Assembly: GCA_016705575.1 (NCBI GenBank)
Contig: JADIXX010000007.1
Span: forward strand, 1-52,502
Direction of reading: 5' to 3'
DNA: 52,502 nt
Origin: Candidatus Aalborgicola defluviihabitans
Lineage (GTDB): Bacteria > Pseudomonadota > Gammaproteobacteria > Burkholderiales > Burkholderiaceae_C
Under the pieces are notes generated by a model. That model worked only from the letters and a program-made list of their open reading frames with translations, ran no database searches and was not told the DNA's origin. Shown piece after piece: positions 1-8,116 of the stretch; position 1 is the first letter of the stretch; every line of letters starts with the position of its first letter. The translations under genes and the position numbers were made by a program.

Positions 1-190
1 CGGCGTTAGGGGAAGCCCACCATGATAGTGAAAGATGCCTGGCGGCGATGGTTGTTGCCCGGTGGTGCGGAACTGGTTGGGCATCGGTATGTAAGGCCAA
101 ATCGGGCTACAGCCCGCGTGAAATGTGCGCAGGCAGCTATCAAATCAGGAGTATTTGCGCGCCCAGTGGTTGGCTCTGCCTGCGACGAAG

Positions 191-206
191 CTGGATATAA
201 AACCAG
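191..206. promoter_or_regulatory. SOS-box-like palindrome upstream of IS91 transposase (copy 1)
   Basis: The sequence CTGGATATAAAACCAG followed by TA has the 16-nt architecture of a LexA box (CTGT-N8-ACAG) with a symmetric change at the fourth position of each half. It lies 36 bp before the transposase ATG. Equivalents with one base changed in the spacer are at 34768-34783 and 47287-47302. LexA binding is inference. Confidence 0.35.
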
Positions 207-242
207 TATCATCAGGCACCCAGCCCACGCTGGCACTGCCCC

Positions 243-1794
243 ATGCCCGCCACTGCACGCCCAACGCAAGCGCATTCTCACGCGGGTGGGCCAGCGGGTG
301 CCAAACCCAAGCTCTACAACCCGCGCCACCCCGAACGCACGCTGCTCTACCAAACCATAGCCGAGCACTTTGAGACCTGGTTTGAGTTGGCCAGTGCAGG
401 CCAGTTTGACGGCCAGGGCGACCACCACAGCCCCAGGCCCTATGTCCGCCAAGCCTTTCGCAAATATCTGGAGTGCGGCATCTTTGCGCATGGCTTTGCC
501 AGGGCGTGGTGTGATGACTGCGGGCACGACTACTTTGTGGCCTATTCCTGCAAAGGCCGGGGTGTCTGCCCCTCGTGCAACACACGGCGCATGGTGGAGA
601 CGGCGGCGCACCTCTGCGACCACGTCTTCCCCCGTCTGCCGGTGCGCCAATGGGTGCTGTCGGTCCCCAAGCGGCTGCGCTACTTCATGCAGCGTGACGG
701 GGCAGTGCTCAACATGGTGCTGCGCATCTTCCTGCGGGTCATCGCGCAAAGCCTGCAGACCCACAGCCCCGGTGCGGCAAATGTGGACAAGGCGGCCAAG
801 CACATCGGCGCCGTGGCGTTTATCCACCGGTTCGGCTCCAGCCTGAACGCTCATGTGCACTTCCACGTCTGTGTGGTCGATGGGGTGTTTGAGGCGGTGG
901 CGGTGGCGGGCCAAACCGCCCTCCAAGCCTCAACACCCGGCATCGTCTTCCACCCGGCCAGCGGTATCGACCAGACCGCTGTGGCCCAGGTACAGACCGA
1001 TTTGCGCCGACGCATCCTGCGGGCCTTCGTCGGCCGGGGCCTGATCGAGAAGGCTGATGCCAAAGAGATGCTGGCCTACCAGCACAGCGGCTTCTCGGTG
1101 GACGCCGGTGTCTGCATTGAAGCAGACGACCGCGCCGCCCTGGAGCGGCTGCTGCGCTACTGCGCCCGTCCGCCCTTTGCCATGGAACGCCTTCGCAAAG
1201 AACGTCTGCCAAGCAGCGTAGCGAGCCCACCAGTGACAAGCGTGGCGCCAAGGTGGACGAACTGCACCTCACAGCGCTGGAGCTGATCGACCGCATTGCC
1301 GCCCTGGTGCCACCACCGCGCACCCACCGGCATCGCTACTTTGGTGTGCTGGCGCCGAACTCGCCGCTGCGCTCAGCGGTTACGGCCATGGCGGATGCCC
1401 AGCCAGATGCCACGGGCGATGACGCACACCGCCCGCGCCGCTGGGCAATGCAATTTCACCCACGCCCGAACCCGTACCGACCAAGCGCCCGGCCCACTAC
1501 CTGTGGGCGGTGCTGATCGCCCGCATCTACGAGGTGTTCCCGTTGCTGTGCCCGCTATGTGGCGGGCAGATGCGCCTGATCGCCTTTGTCACCGAGGGCA
1601 GGCAGATCAGGCGGATTCTGGATCACATTGGGGTGGACTCGGAGCCCCCGCACATAGCCCCAGCGCGCGGACCACCGCTGTGGGATGACTGCGGTGATGC
1701 GCAGATGGATGACGAGTTGCAAATCGAACCGGACTGGGATCTGGCCGCACAACCCGCACCCGACTTTGAGGTCGATCAGCGCATCAATTGGTGA
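243..1794 (+). pseudogene. IS91-family transposase, frame-broken (copy 1)
   Basis: This encodes an HUH-superfamily rolling-circle transposase of about 500 residues. Seen in order: an N-terminal zinc-binding region (CDDCGHD and GVCPSCNTRR), the HUH segment HVHFHVCVVDG near residue 205, a probable catalytic tyrosine in LLRYCARPPFA near residue 305, and a C-terminal CPLCGGQMRLIAF zinc motif. The reading frame from 243 is intact to about 1200. There a short deletion removes codons present in the other copies and shifts frame. A single C is also missing near 1432 relative to copy 3, so the C-terminal part continues only in the frame ending at 1794. It is probably non-functional unless these are sequence errors. 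There is one tyrosine rather than the pair seen in IS91 itself. Confidence 0.85.
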
Positions 1795-1984
1795 GCGGTC
1801 AAAGCGGCGATTTTGAATCGCTGCGGGATGTCTCTGCGCTCGGTACATGCCGCGCCCAGCACATCACGCTCCTGAACATCAAGCCCTGGTGGTGAATCTG
1901 CCAGGTGGGGCGGCAAATCGACTGCTTCACGCGGATCGCGGGCGCTTCCAAGGTGCGATACTTGGCCTCATGTGGTTGGAACTC

Positions 1985-2140
1985 TTATCCGTTAACACCC
2001 TTACGATCCCAAAACAGTACTTCCGTTAAAACTCGATCAATAATTTGGAAGCGCGCCGTAGCCTCATTGAAATCGTTCAACTGCTCGATGTCCTCAATGA
2101 TTCTTTCCAAGCTTGTTTTGGCAGCTTCGTAGTTATTCAT
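1985..2140 (-). pseudogene. N-terminal fragment (51 aa) of an unidentified protein, cut by IS91 copy 1
   Basis: An ATG at 2140 opens a 51-codon frame (MNNYEAAKTSLERIIEDIEQ onward) containing NEATARFQIIDRVLTEVLFW. Its stop lies exactly where the IS91 right end begins, so this is the start of a longer gene whose remainder is gone. The segment resembles the N-terminal start of nuclease-like domains seen in restriction or defence-associated proteins, where a similar ...RF.iID.iL.evL.W pattern precedes the fold. That comparison is from memory and weak. Confidence 0.45.
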
Positions 2141-2419
2141 GATTAGTTGTATGGGTGAGTAGGACGCATCTTAACTATGGCCGGTGAGACACAGAAAGTT
2201 CAGTTTTCCATGCGTAGTCTTTCTCATTCAGCACGCTCCCTTTCTAACATATCAAATGTCCCCTTTTCGGCAATTAATCTAGGTGCACACATGACCGCTT
2301 TGGGTCGGTGGTTGTCTTCCAGTTAGGACCAGACAGCGCGCTCTGAATATCGTATGCACTAACTTCGATTAAACAGAGCGCTTCGTGGCGGATCTCATCA
2401 TCGGTTTGGCAATGAACAG
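2141..2419. other. No gene recognised
   Basis: This AT-richer spacer lies between the 51-residue fragment and the umuC remnant. Short minus-strand frames exist here but none resembles a known protein. I see no convincing terminator, tRNA or repeat. Confidence 0.5.
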
Positions 2420-2680
2420 TCAAGCCAGCACCAGCGGAATATCCGCCCAGCGTGTGGTGTACCCCGGCGTCCTGCGTTCTTGTTTCATGGACCACTGTCT
2501 CCTGTCACCCGCAAGTCCAGCACTTGCCACGAGCACCGTTCCTCGACCAAAGCTCTGGATCAAATTGTTCAGCGCTCCCTTCAACTTTGTACGGTCTTCA
2601 GAACGGTCATCTTTCAGATCAAGCTCACCTTGCGGTTGGGTCAGCGTTCTCCTGCAAATTGGCCCCGCCTGGCATTTCAC
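2420..2680 (-). pseudogene. umuC: umuC 3'-terminal remnant (Y-family DNA polymerase V subunit)
   Basis: Only the last 80 or so residues remain. The stretch QGELDLKDDR, then FGRGTVLVASAGLAGDRRQW and MKQERRTPGYTTRW is the highly conserved C-terminal tail of UmuC, the catalytic subunit of the SOS-induced error-prone polymerase. The polymerase domain itself is absent. Upstream the similarity fades into an alternative frame (GGANLQE near 2665), which suggests a further frame break. The next gene in the same direction is the DUF2789 gene, whose stop abuts it. The remnant cannot encode a polymerase. An intact umuDC elsewhere is likely but not visible. Confidence 0.8.
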
Positions 2681-2908
2681 TCAGTTCAATCGCACGGCGA
2701 GCTGATCAACGACTTCAGACCACTCGCAGTCGCATTCGATGGCCTGCTTCAAGAATTGGGCCTGTGATGCATTCCAGTAGGGGGCGTGGTGCAGAACGAT
2801 GCCGTGTGGCAATCTGTGATTCTCTACAAACTGATCAATGTCCTGCGCACCACTGGGCAATCCGAGTTGCAGAAACAGGTTTGCGATATCGTGAGAAATG
2901 GTTTCCAT
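2681..2908 (-). CDS. DUF2789 family protein
   Basis: This 75-residue protein shows the DUF2789 pattern: a short N-terminal helix ending in LFLQLGLPSG, then QFVENHRL, then APYWNASQAQFLKQAI and a C-terminal CEWSEVVDQLAVRL. The length is typical of this small cytoplasmic family, which has no assigned function. A GGAAAG sequence lies a few bases before the ATG at 2908. It sits directly upstream of the umuC remnant on the same strand, an arrangement probably created by rearrangement. It appears intact. Confidence 0.8.
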   Translation of the reverse strand: METISHDIANLFLQLGLPSGAQDIDQFVENHRLPHGIVLHHAPYWNASQAQFLKQAIECDCEWSEVVDQLAVRLN

Positions 2909-3055
2909 AGGGGCTTTCCATGAAGAAGTTCCAGGCTCATGCTGCCATCACAGTAAATGGCTTGTTGCTAGCGTGGTGATTGCAAAACAAATCTTGCGAC
3001 AATATGCTGCTCGCACAACATCAGCGCGGGTTCAATAAAACAGGAAATCAACACC

Positions 3056-3360
3056 ATGGCAACTGCAAAAAAACCAGCAGCAAAGGCTGCTGCAACTCCA
3101 ACCGTCAAGACTGCCGCCAAGGCAGCAAAACCTGCGGTCAAAGCCGCTGCGAAGCCAGCAGCCAAAGCTGCTACTAAAAAGCTCCAGTCTCCAAGGCGGC
3201 CAAAGCCATCGCCAAGATCAGCGCAAGCATTGCCAAGCTGACTGAACGCAAAGACAAACTCGGCGCAGAGATCAAAGCCCTGCCCGACCAGCGCGCCGCG
3301 CTCAAAGCTGCTCCAGTAGCAGTTGCCGCTCCCGCTGCAAAGAAGGCTGCCAAGAAGTAA
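3056..3360 (+). CDS. Histone H1-like Ala/Lys-rich DNA-binding protein (frame break at an A-run)
   Basis: The ATG at 3056 follows AGGAAA at a good distance and opens MATAKKPAAKAAATP followed by repeated KAA/KPA units, as in the Lys/Ala tails of bacterial H1-like proteins. In this frame translation stops at 3241. The more plausible C-terminus lies in the -1 frame: APVSKAAKAIAKISASIAKL, then TERKDKLGAEIKAL and an AAKKAAKK end with TAA at 3358-3360. The two frames meet at ACT AAA AAG CTC (3172-3183). One lost A, or -1 slippage on AAAAAG, would reconcile them into a protein of about 101 residues. A strong terminator follows. The expected role is nonspecific DNA binding or compaction in the nucleoid. 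Confidence 0.7.
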
Positions 3361-3392
3361 TCACTTCTAGCGACTCAGTCGCGCATGCAAAA

Positions 3393-3420
3393 GAGGCCCT
3401 CATGGGCCTCTTTTTGTTTT
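3393..3420 (+). terminator. Rho-independent terminator of the H1-like gene
   Basis: A perfect 7-bp stem, GAGGCCC / GGGCCTC, with loop TCAT is followed directly by TTTTTGTTTT. Confidence 0.9.
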
Positions 3421-3460
3421 GTTTTTGTGCTGCTTGCATACGCAACGATTTCAGAAACGC

Positions 3461-3496
3461 AAAAAACTAAAAGGGCGCCAGGTTACCCCAGCGCCC
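3461..3496 (-). terminator. Rho-independent terminator of the secreted Ala-rich peptide gene
   Basis: Read on the minus strand, GGGCGC and GCGCCC form a stem around a 12-nt loop, followed by TTTTAGTTTTTT. It lies 28 bases beyond the stop of the gene at 3524-3760 and faces the plus-strand terminator, so transcription converges here. Confidence 0.8.
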
Positions 3497-3523
3497 CCAA
3501 ACCGACCAACAGTTTGAAACCGA

Positions 3524-3760
3524 TTACTTGGTCACCGCTTCCGCAGCTGGCTTGGCAGCAGCCTTCTTCGCATGGGCGTGCTTGACCTTCTTGGCCACTG
3601 GCTTGGCCTCCGGTGTAGCAGTAGCCGGTGTGGCCACAGCGGTCACGGCAGCCGTTGTGACAGGTGCTGACTTGGAAGTGGTTGCAGGAGCCTGCGCAAA
3701 GGACGCAACAGCAACGCCGCTCAACAAGGTAGCAGCAATAAGGGTCTTGATATTCAACAT
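3524..3760 (-). CDS. Small secreted Ala/Lys-rich protein
   Basis: This 78-residue product begins with a clear Sec signal peptide (MLNIKTLIAATLLSGVAVAS followed by FAQA, cleavage expected after AQA near residue 24). The mature part is almost entirely Ala, Thr, Val, Pro and Lys and ends in KKVKHAHAKKAAAKPAAEAV. The composition resembles acid-shock-type periplasmic peptides, but no family can be assigned from the sequence alone. It is monocistronic with its own terminator. Confidence 0.65.
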   Translation of the reverse strand: MLNIKTLIAATLLSGVAVASFAQAPATTSKSAPVTTAAVTAVATPATATPEAKPVAKKVKHAHAKKAAAKPAAEAVTK

Positions 3761-3886
3761 GGTTAACTCTCACTCATCATTGACAGTCGCATAAGCTCCG
3801 ACCATCTCGAGCGACCCGGCGTTGTCTGCCGGGCTTGTAACCACAACGCCAGGGTTTCTCCTGGCGTTGACTGCAATTACCTTTGT

Positions 3887-4138
3887 TTACAAGCCATGTT
3901 TCCTTGCGCGTTTGGAAGGACATGTCCTTGCAACACTGCGTTCAACTGGCAGATATACCGCATCCACCTGCTCTTCCACCATCAGGGTGCAGCTCTCCAG
4001 ATCATGGACAACACGCGACTGAAAAGCCTTCTGCATCGAAGCCGTTGCAATGAGTTGGGCGGTGGCCTGGTCGCGCGCAGCGGCTATCCAGGATTGAAAC
4101 GCGTTGTCAAACAGTGGGTTGGGCATCATGTAGAACAC
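3887..4138 (-). CDS. Conserved hypothetical protein, 83 aa
   Basis: The start is set at GTG 4138 because AAAGGAG lies 5 nt upstream of it on the minus strand; an ATG further upstream has no ribosome-binding site. The product begins MFYMMPNPLFDNAFQSWIAA and continues with a helix-rich middle (RDQATAQLIATASMQKAF) and a basic C-terminus (PSKRARKHGL). The amphipathic, Gln/Ala-rich helices recall phasin-like proteins, but this is only a resemblance. There are no signal peptide or membrane segments, and no close neighbour on the same strand suggests a pathway. Confidence 0.5.
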   Translation of the reverse strand: MFYMMPNPLFDNAFQSWIAAARDQATAQLIATASMQKAFQSRVVHDLESCTLMVEEQVDAVYLPVERSVARTCPSKRARKHGL

Positions 4139-4384
4139 GGTGACTCCTTTGAGAGTTAACTGCTGCAAATCCGAAGGACTTGCCTATAAGAGTTATCGAC
4201 TCAAACAGTGCTCATGCATGTCCCGATAAAACAGTCAAAAGAGGCCTTACTTAGCCCCTTGTCATTGGCGCTGAAGGTTTGAAAGTCCATTGACACAAAA
4301 TTGGACATCCTCCTCTCTGGTACATGACGGTTCGTGTCTTATGAGTGGTCTATTCAGTGGCGTGCCTCATAGGCATGCAAGACC

Positions 4385-4870
4385 CTACTGACTGTGCTGC
4401 GACTGAGTCACTTCAATGGGTTGTGTGACAACTGCAGGGAGATAGATCTCGGAGAACTCACGAGGCATGCGCCTTGGTCGTCCGGATCCGATTTCAATGC
4501 AAACGAGATCCCAATGTCCGCGCAGCACTGTCAGTCCGTCACTGTTTCGAATCAACTGAAACCGGCGCTCCATCGTCAATTTGCCGTCACTGCCGGTAAG
4601 CCAGGTCGCCAAAGTGAGTGGCTCACTTATCTGCGTTGGGAGCAAGTAGTCATATTCACCGCGTCGTATGGCCATGGCACGGTCGAGTTGGTGGTAGTTG
4701 ACCAAACTCAAACCCAGGGACTCCGAATGGGCCCAGCCAATCATTTCACACCACTGCACGTAAACCGCATTGTTGGTGTGATTCAGACCGTCGATGTCCT
4801 GTATGCCTGGAACGCAGGGCAGGATGAAAGGGTGTGGGTAGTCCCAATTGAGTAGATTGGTTTCGGCCAT
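4385..4870 (-). CDS. Hot-dog fold acyl-CoA thioesterase (4HBT family)
   Basis: This 161-residue cytoplasmic protein has the single-domain thioesterase pattern: VPGIQDIDGLNHTNNAVYVQ near residues 19-38, with WCEMIGWAHSESLG after it. The acidic/Asn residues in DIDGLNHTNN correspond to the catalytic loop of YbgC/FadM-like enzymes. The later strand with RRGEYDYLLPTQISEPLTL fits the hot-dog sheet. Members hydrolyse acyl-CoA thioesters; the substrate cannot be read from sequence. There is no clear Shine-Dalgarno before the ATG at 4870. It is transcribed divergently from the DUF1178 gene, 244 bp apart. Confidence 0.8.
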   Translation of the reverse strand: MAETNLLNWDYPHPFILPCVPGIQDIDGLNHTNNAVYVQWCEMIGWAHSESLGLSLVNYHQLDRAMAIRRGEYDYLLPTQISEPLTLATWLTGSDGKLTMERRFQLIRNSDGLTVLRGHWDLVCIEIGSGRPRRMPREFSEIYLPAVVTQPIEVTQSQHSQ

Positions 4871-5114
4871 ATTCGTATTGACTTGTTCTTGTTTGAGGTT
4901 ACTACTTCGACCATAAGCAATCCGATGGGCGATACTTCAGGACATATCGTTGATTTGAATGTTTTTTTGCCGTGATGATGTCCTTGATTGGAGCCCACTA
5001 TTACATGCTTGGACCCAGAGCTATTTACTCATTTGGTTCTGGTGCCTCTGGGACAGTTGCCCTTTCGGGTCGCTCGAAAGTCGTGCGCTGTAGAAACAGT
5101 CGCGCAGGAATGAT

Positions 5115-5564
5115 ATGAAAGTACTGGACCTTCAGTGCGCCAACAAGCATGTGTTTGAAGGATGGTTTTCATCTGAAGCCGATTTTCAGGACCAACAAGG
5201 AATGGGTCAGGTCGAGTGCCCGGTTTGCGGTAACGCCACTGTGGTCAAGATGATCAGCGCACCCAGATTGAACTTTGGCAGCGAGCGTGAAGCGGTTCAG
5301 CCCTCGCCAGAAGTTGCATCTTCTGTTGTGACAACCCAGTCATTGCAAGCGGCATGGACCGCAGTGGCTCAACTCGTTGTGGCCAATACCGATGATGTAG
5401 GCGATCAATTTGCCGAGGAAGCCCGAAAAATTCATTACGGCGAGGCCGAAGAACGTGGCATTCGTGGCAAGGCCTCCCGTGCCGAAACTGAGTCCTTGAT
5501 TGAAGAAGGTATTGCCGTCATGCCGTTGGTATTGCCTGAATTTCTCAAAAGACCGTTGCAGTAA
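5115..5564 (+). CDS. DUF1178 family protein (zinc-ribbon-like)
   Basis: This 149-residue protein opens with MKVLDLQCANKHVFEGWF, followed by a CPVCG pair near residue 37 and KMISAPRLNFGS. This is the DUF1178 signature: an N-terminal four-cysteine-type ribbon (here C8 and C-x2-C) and a helical C-terminus (FAEEARKIHYGEAEERGIRG). AGGAAT precedes the ATG at 5115. The function is unknown. In Burkholderiales such genes are common single-copy chromosomal genes, so this part of the window is probably ancestral chromosome. Confidence 0.85.
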   Translation: MKVLDLQCANKHVFEGWFSSEADFQDQQGMGQVECPVCGNATVVKMISAPRLNFGSEREAVQPSPEVASSVVTTQSLQAAWTAVAQLVVANTDDVGDQFAEEARKIHYGEAEERGIRGKASRAETESLIEEGIAVMPLVLPEFLKRPLQ

Positions 5565-5601
5565 GTCACCATGTGACCGGCCATCGTCGGCACGACAAAC
5601 T

Positions 5602-5901
5602 CTAGATCGTTGGCATGTTTGTTTCTTCCGCGTCAGCGGGTGAATCTCTTTTGGCCAAGACGTATTCGGAATGGGTCCCGGTAAGAAGTTGGAACATGGC
5701 GAAGATCGGTCCCGGCATATTGCGAGGGTCACTTGTGCTCTCCAGCGCCTGCCAGGTTCTGGACTGCAGCCCTCCCCTGCTCCCCGTCTGGACGGGGTAG
5801 CCCATCAGTGCGGCAGCATCCACCTGACTCAATCCAGTTTTGAAGCGTGCCGTCTTTAGCTCTTCGCCACTTGGGCTTGGCAATTCAATGCGCATGATCA
5901 T
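5602..5901 (-). CDS. HTH transcriptional regulator, phage/antitoxin-like
   Basis: This 99-residue protein has a helix-turn-helix core TARFKTGLSQVDAAALMGYP followed by RTWQALESTSDPRNMPGPIF, which matches the class of small phage-type regulators where an R-T-W-Q-x-(Y/L)-E motif replaces the usual second-helix end. Starts at 5901 or two codons later are equally possible. It lies 110 bp downstream of the tyrosine recombinase on the same strand and may belong to the same integrative module. The target operator is not identified. Confidence 0.65.
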   Translation of the reverse strand: MIMRIELPSPSGEELKTARFKTGLSQVDAAALMGYPVQTGSRGGLQSRTWQALESTSDPRNMPGPIFAMFQLLTGTHSEYVLAKRDSPADAEETNMPTI

Positions 5902-6011
5902 TTCTCAACGTATGAAGGGGTCGCTCAACAGCGAGGCGTTGTTAAGAGTTTTGATGATCTCAGAAAAGTTCACGCTTCAATCCCCCATGATTGTTTGTCT
6001 CTCTTATTAAT

Positions 6012-8096
6012 CTACGCAGCGACCCTGCGCTTCATCGCTCTGACCGCCTTTATCTTTCTGGCCAGTTCCTGCGTCGAATAAATGGACGTCGTATCAATGC
6101 TGGCATGCCCGGCCAACTCGCTGGCCACCTCAATCGGTACCCCATCCACCAACGCCTGACGCACGAAGGTGTGGCGCATCCAATGTGTACTGGCCTTCTC
6201 AAACCGTTTTTCGTCCAGTCCTGCCTGGGATGCCGATTTGGCCGCGTGTTTGAAGAATCGCTTGAGCACGGCATAGATGCCAGACGCCGACAAGGCTGAC
6301 CCAGCTAACTCGGTTCTGGCGATCGTGACGAGTTCACCGCCCTCCCCTCGTTTCCACTGCGGTACCGACGCCCCTAGAGTTCGGATCAGCGGCAGGTTGT
6401 CTTTGTCAGTCGCGCCCTTGTCCTCTTCCAGAAACTCGCCGCCATGCAGCGCCAGGAGCTTGACCACATCCGGATTGAGCGGAACTTCGCGTGTCTTGTT
6501 GCGTTTTCCGGTGACGGTCAGGATCCAGGTTTCTGGCAAATCCGGTAGGGCTTCAATACGCAGGTCCTTGTGCCTGGCCTTGGCCAACTCATCCAGGCGA
6601 ATGCCGGAAGTGACGAGAAGCTCGAGAATGCATTTCAGGCGCAGACGTTCCGGACCGACAGGTTGTGCATCCACACAGGTCAGTACGTGGGCCCACTCGG
6701 CTTCCGTGAATGAACGGCGGATGTCCATCTTGGAAGCCGGCAGGTCAAAGCCTTTCATCAGCGAACGCATCGGGTTGGCCACCAGGTAGCCTGCATCAAC
6801 CAGTCCCCCAAAAAGGGTCTGCAGTATCACCAGGGCCTGCTTCTGTGAAGCCGCACTGGGTTGGCTACGGAAGGCTCTCCAACCCGGATCGGTGCGTTTG
6901 AGCGGAACACGCTGCATCCAGGTGGCTGGTACCGCCTGCAGGAATTCCCGGTACTTCTGACAATCGGGTGAGTTCACGCTGGACAGGGGTTTCTTGAGTA
7001 CTTGTGCACACCACAGCAGAAAGCGCTCTGCCTCTTTGCGGTAACTGCGCTGGGTGGACGGCTTCTCGTTGTACCGGGACAGCCAGGCGCTCACCGCTTC
7101 CAGGTCATTCTTGGCACCCAGGGTATTGGCCATGTGGGATCTGAAATCCCCCTGCCCTCCTGCCAATGCCGGTGTGGCTTGCATATGTTGCATGGCACTG
7201 GCCATCAGCGTTCCGGCTCCAAACTGGCGCACCGCGAGCGAATCCTGTCCCACCGTTGGCAGCAAGGAACCTACGCGCAACTCGCGTTTGGACTTGGGTT
7301 CATGCACGCTGGCCGACACCAAAAGGTTCAAGCGGTCCTGCTCCAGGATCAGCCAGTGCACGACTTGCTTTGCGCGCTGGGCACCAAATCCCTTGATCGT
7401 GGAATACCAGCGGTGGCCATACACGTTGATGAAACGCACCAGGTCACCCAGAGTGATGATGCCCATATTGCGCAGGCATTTCACAACCGGTCGGGCAAAC
7501 CAGGATTCCAGTCGGTCGGTGGCGGTGGGCAGAACTGAGAGCACGGTTTCCAGGTAGTTGAGTGCCCTCACCCGCTCAGCCACCGGGTCCTTGAATTCCG
7601 AGCCCGCCTCGATGGCGTCCACGTTGTCCAGACCGAACGCTGCCTTGTACTCGGCCAGCAACTCGGCCTCGCTCCAACCATCGGGGTCCATGCCTTCGGA
7701 TGTGATCCACTCGTCCAGACTGGGAAGTGTTACTGCCTTGGGTGGTGCCGCATCGCTGCGTAGCAAGTCCAGCAAATGGGTGATTTTGGAATGCGATGCA
7801 AGGGTCGCATCGTGTTGACGACCGGCTTCGATGATGCGCTTCAGGAGTGCTTCCCGGCGGTTCTGTACGTAGCGCAGGTCGGTGGTGGATTCCGACCAGG
7901 CCAGGTAGCGATCAAAGGACTCGGCCAGGTCCAGGCCCAGAAGACTGGAGCGCACGAAAGCAAAGTGGTGGATGCCCAATGCGCGGGCGTCTTGGACGAC
8001 CTGTGCTTTGGATCCTTTGGGGCGGCCGGCTTTGCGCCGCGTCAAAAGGGTGCCGTAAAACAGCGGTGCTCGCATTGCAGGGGACGCAGGGGTCAT
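6012..8096 (-). CDS. Large site-specific tyrosine recombinase (integrase)
   Basis: The catalytic domain is in the last 250 residues and complete: Arg in TSGIRLDELAKARH, Lys in TGKRNKTREVPL, His-x-x-Arg in STHWMRHTFVRQAL, His in LAGHASIDTTSIYS and the nucleophile Tyr in that same stretch. The N-terminal half carries an unusual extension, including a helix-hairpin-helix-like segment (IKGFGAQRAKQVVHWL), before the SAM-like DNA-binding core (PSTQRSYRKEAERFLLWCAQ). I chose ATG 8096 (694 residues), 20 nt after the toxin stop. A start at 8204 would overlap the toxin gene by about 90 nt. Such enzymes insert or excise genomic elements at specific sites. No att pair was identified. Confidence 0.9.
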   Translation of the reverse strand: MTPASPAMRAPLFYGTLLTRRKAGRPKGSKAQVVQDARALGIHHFAFVRSSLLGLDLAESFDRYLAWSESTTDLRYVQNRREALLKRIIEAGRQHDATLASHSKITHLLDLLRSDAAPPKAVTLPSLDEWITSEGMDPDGWSEAELLAEYKAAFGLDNVDAIEAGSEFKDPVAERVRALNYLETVLSVLPTATDRLESWFARPVVKCLRNMGIITLGDLVRFINVYGHRWYSTIKGFGAQRAKQVVHWLILEQDRLNLLVSASVHEPKSKRELRVGSLLPTVGQDSLAVRQFGAGTLMASAMQHMQATPALAGGQGDFRSHMANTLGAKNDLEAVSAWLSRYNEKPSTQRSYRKEAERFLLWCAQVLKKPLSSVNSPDCQKYREFLQAVPATWMQRVPLKRTDPGWRAFRSQPSAASQKQALVILQTLFGGLVDAGYLVANPMRSLMKGFDLPASKMDIRRSFTEAEWAHVLTCVDAQPVGPERLRLKCILELLVTSGIRLDELAKARHKDLRIEALPDLPETWILTVTGKRNKTREVPLNPDVVKLLALHGGEFLEEDKGATDKDNLPLIRTLGASVPQWKRGEGGELVTIARTELAGSALSASGIYAVLKRFFKHAAKSASQAGLDEKRFEKASTHWMRHTFVRQALVDGVPIEVASELAGHASIDTTSIYSTQELARKIKAVRAMKRRVAA

Positions 8097-8116
8097 CGCT
8101 GGATCTTCTAAAAGTT

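Larger units (their letters stand above)
1..1990 (+). mobile_element. IS91-family element, copy 1 (left end outside window)
   Basis: The element is recognised by its HUH transposase remnant and by near-identity to two further copies at 34.5-36.6 kb and 47.0-48.9 kb. Homology to the leader of the other copies runs to the first base of the window, so the left end is not seen. The right end is placed near 1990: the segment around 1951-1989 (GGTGCGATACT, then TTATCCGT) matches the same segment at about 36530-36571 behind copy 2, and similarity stops there in both. IS91 elements move by rolling-circle transposition, with origin at the 3' side of the transposase gene and terminator at the 5' side; assigning those roles here is inference. 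Confidence 0.8.

Noticed and set aside
6..926. Long minus-strand reading frames across all three IS91 copies (e.g. 6-926 and 47241-48026)
   Set aside because: They are antisense to the transposase in GC-rich sequence, show no protein-family motif and recur only because the element is repeated.
3815..3866. Two short hairpins (CCCGGC/GCCGGG and CGCCAGG/CCTGGCG) as terminators
   Set aside because: Neither is followed by a T-run on either strand, so termination cannot be supported.
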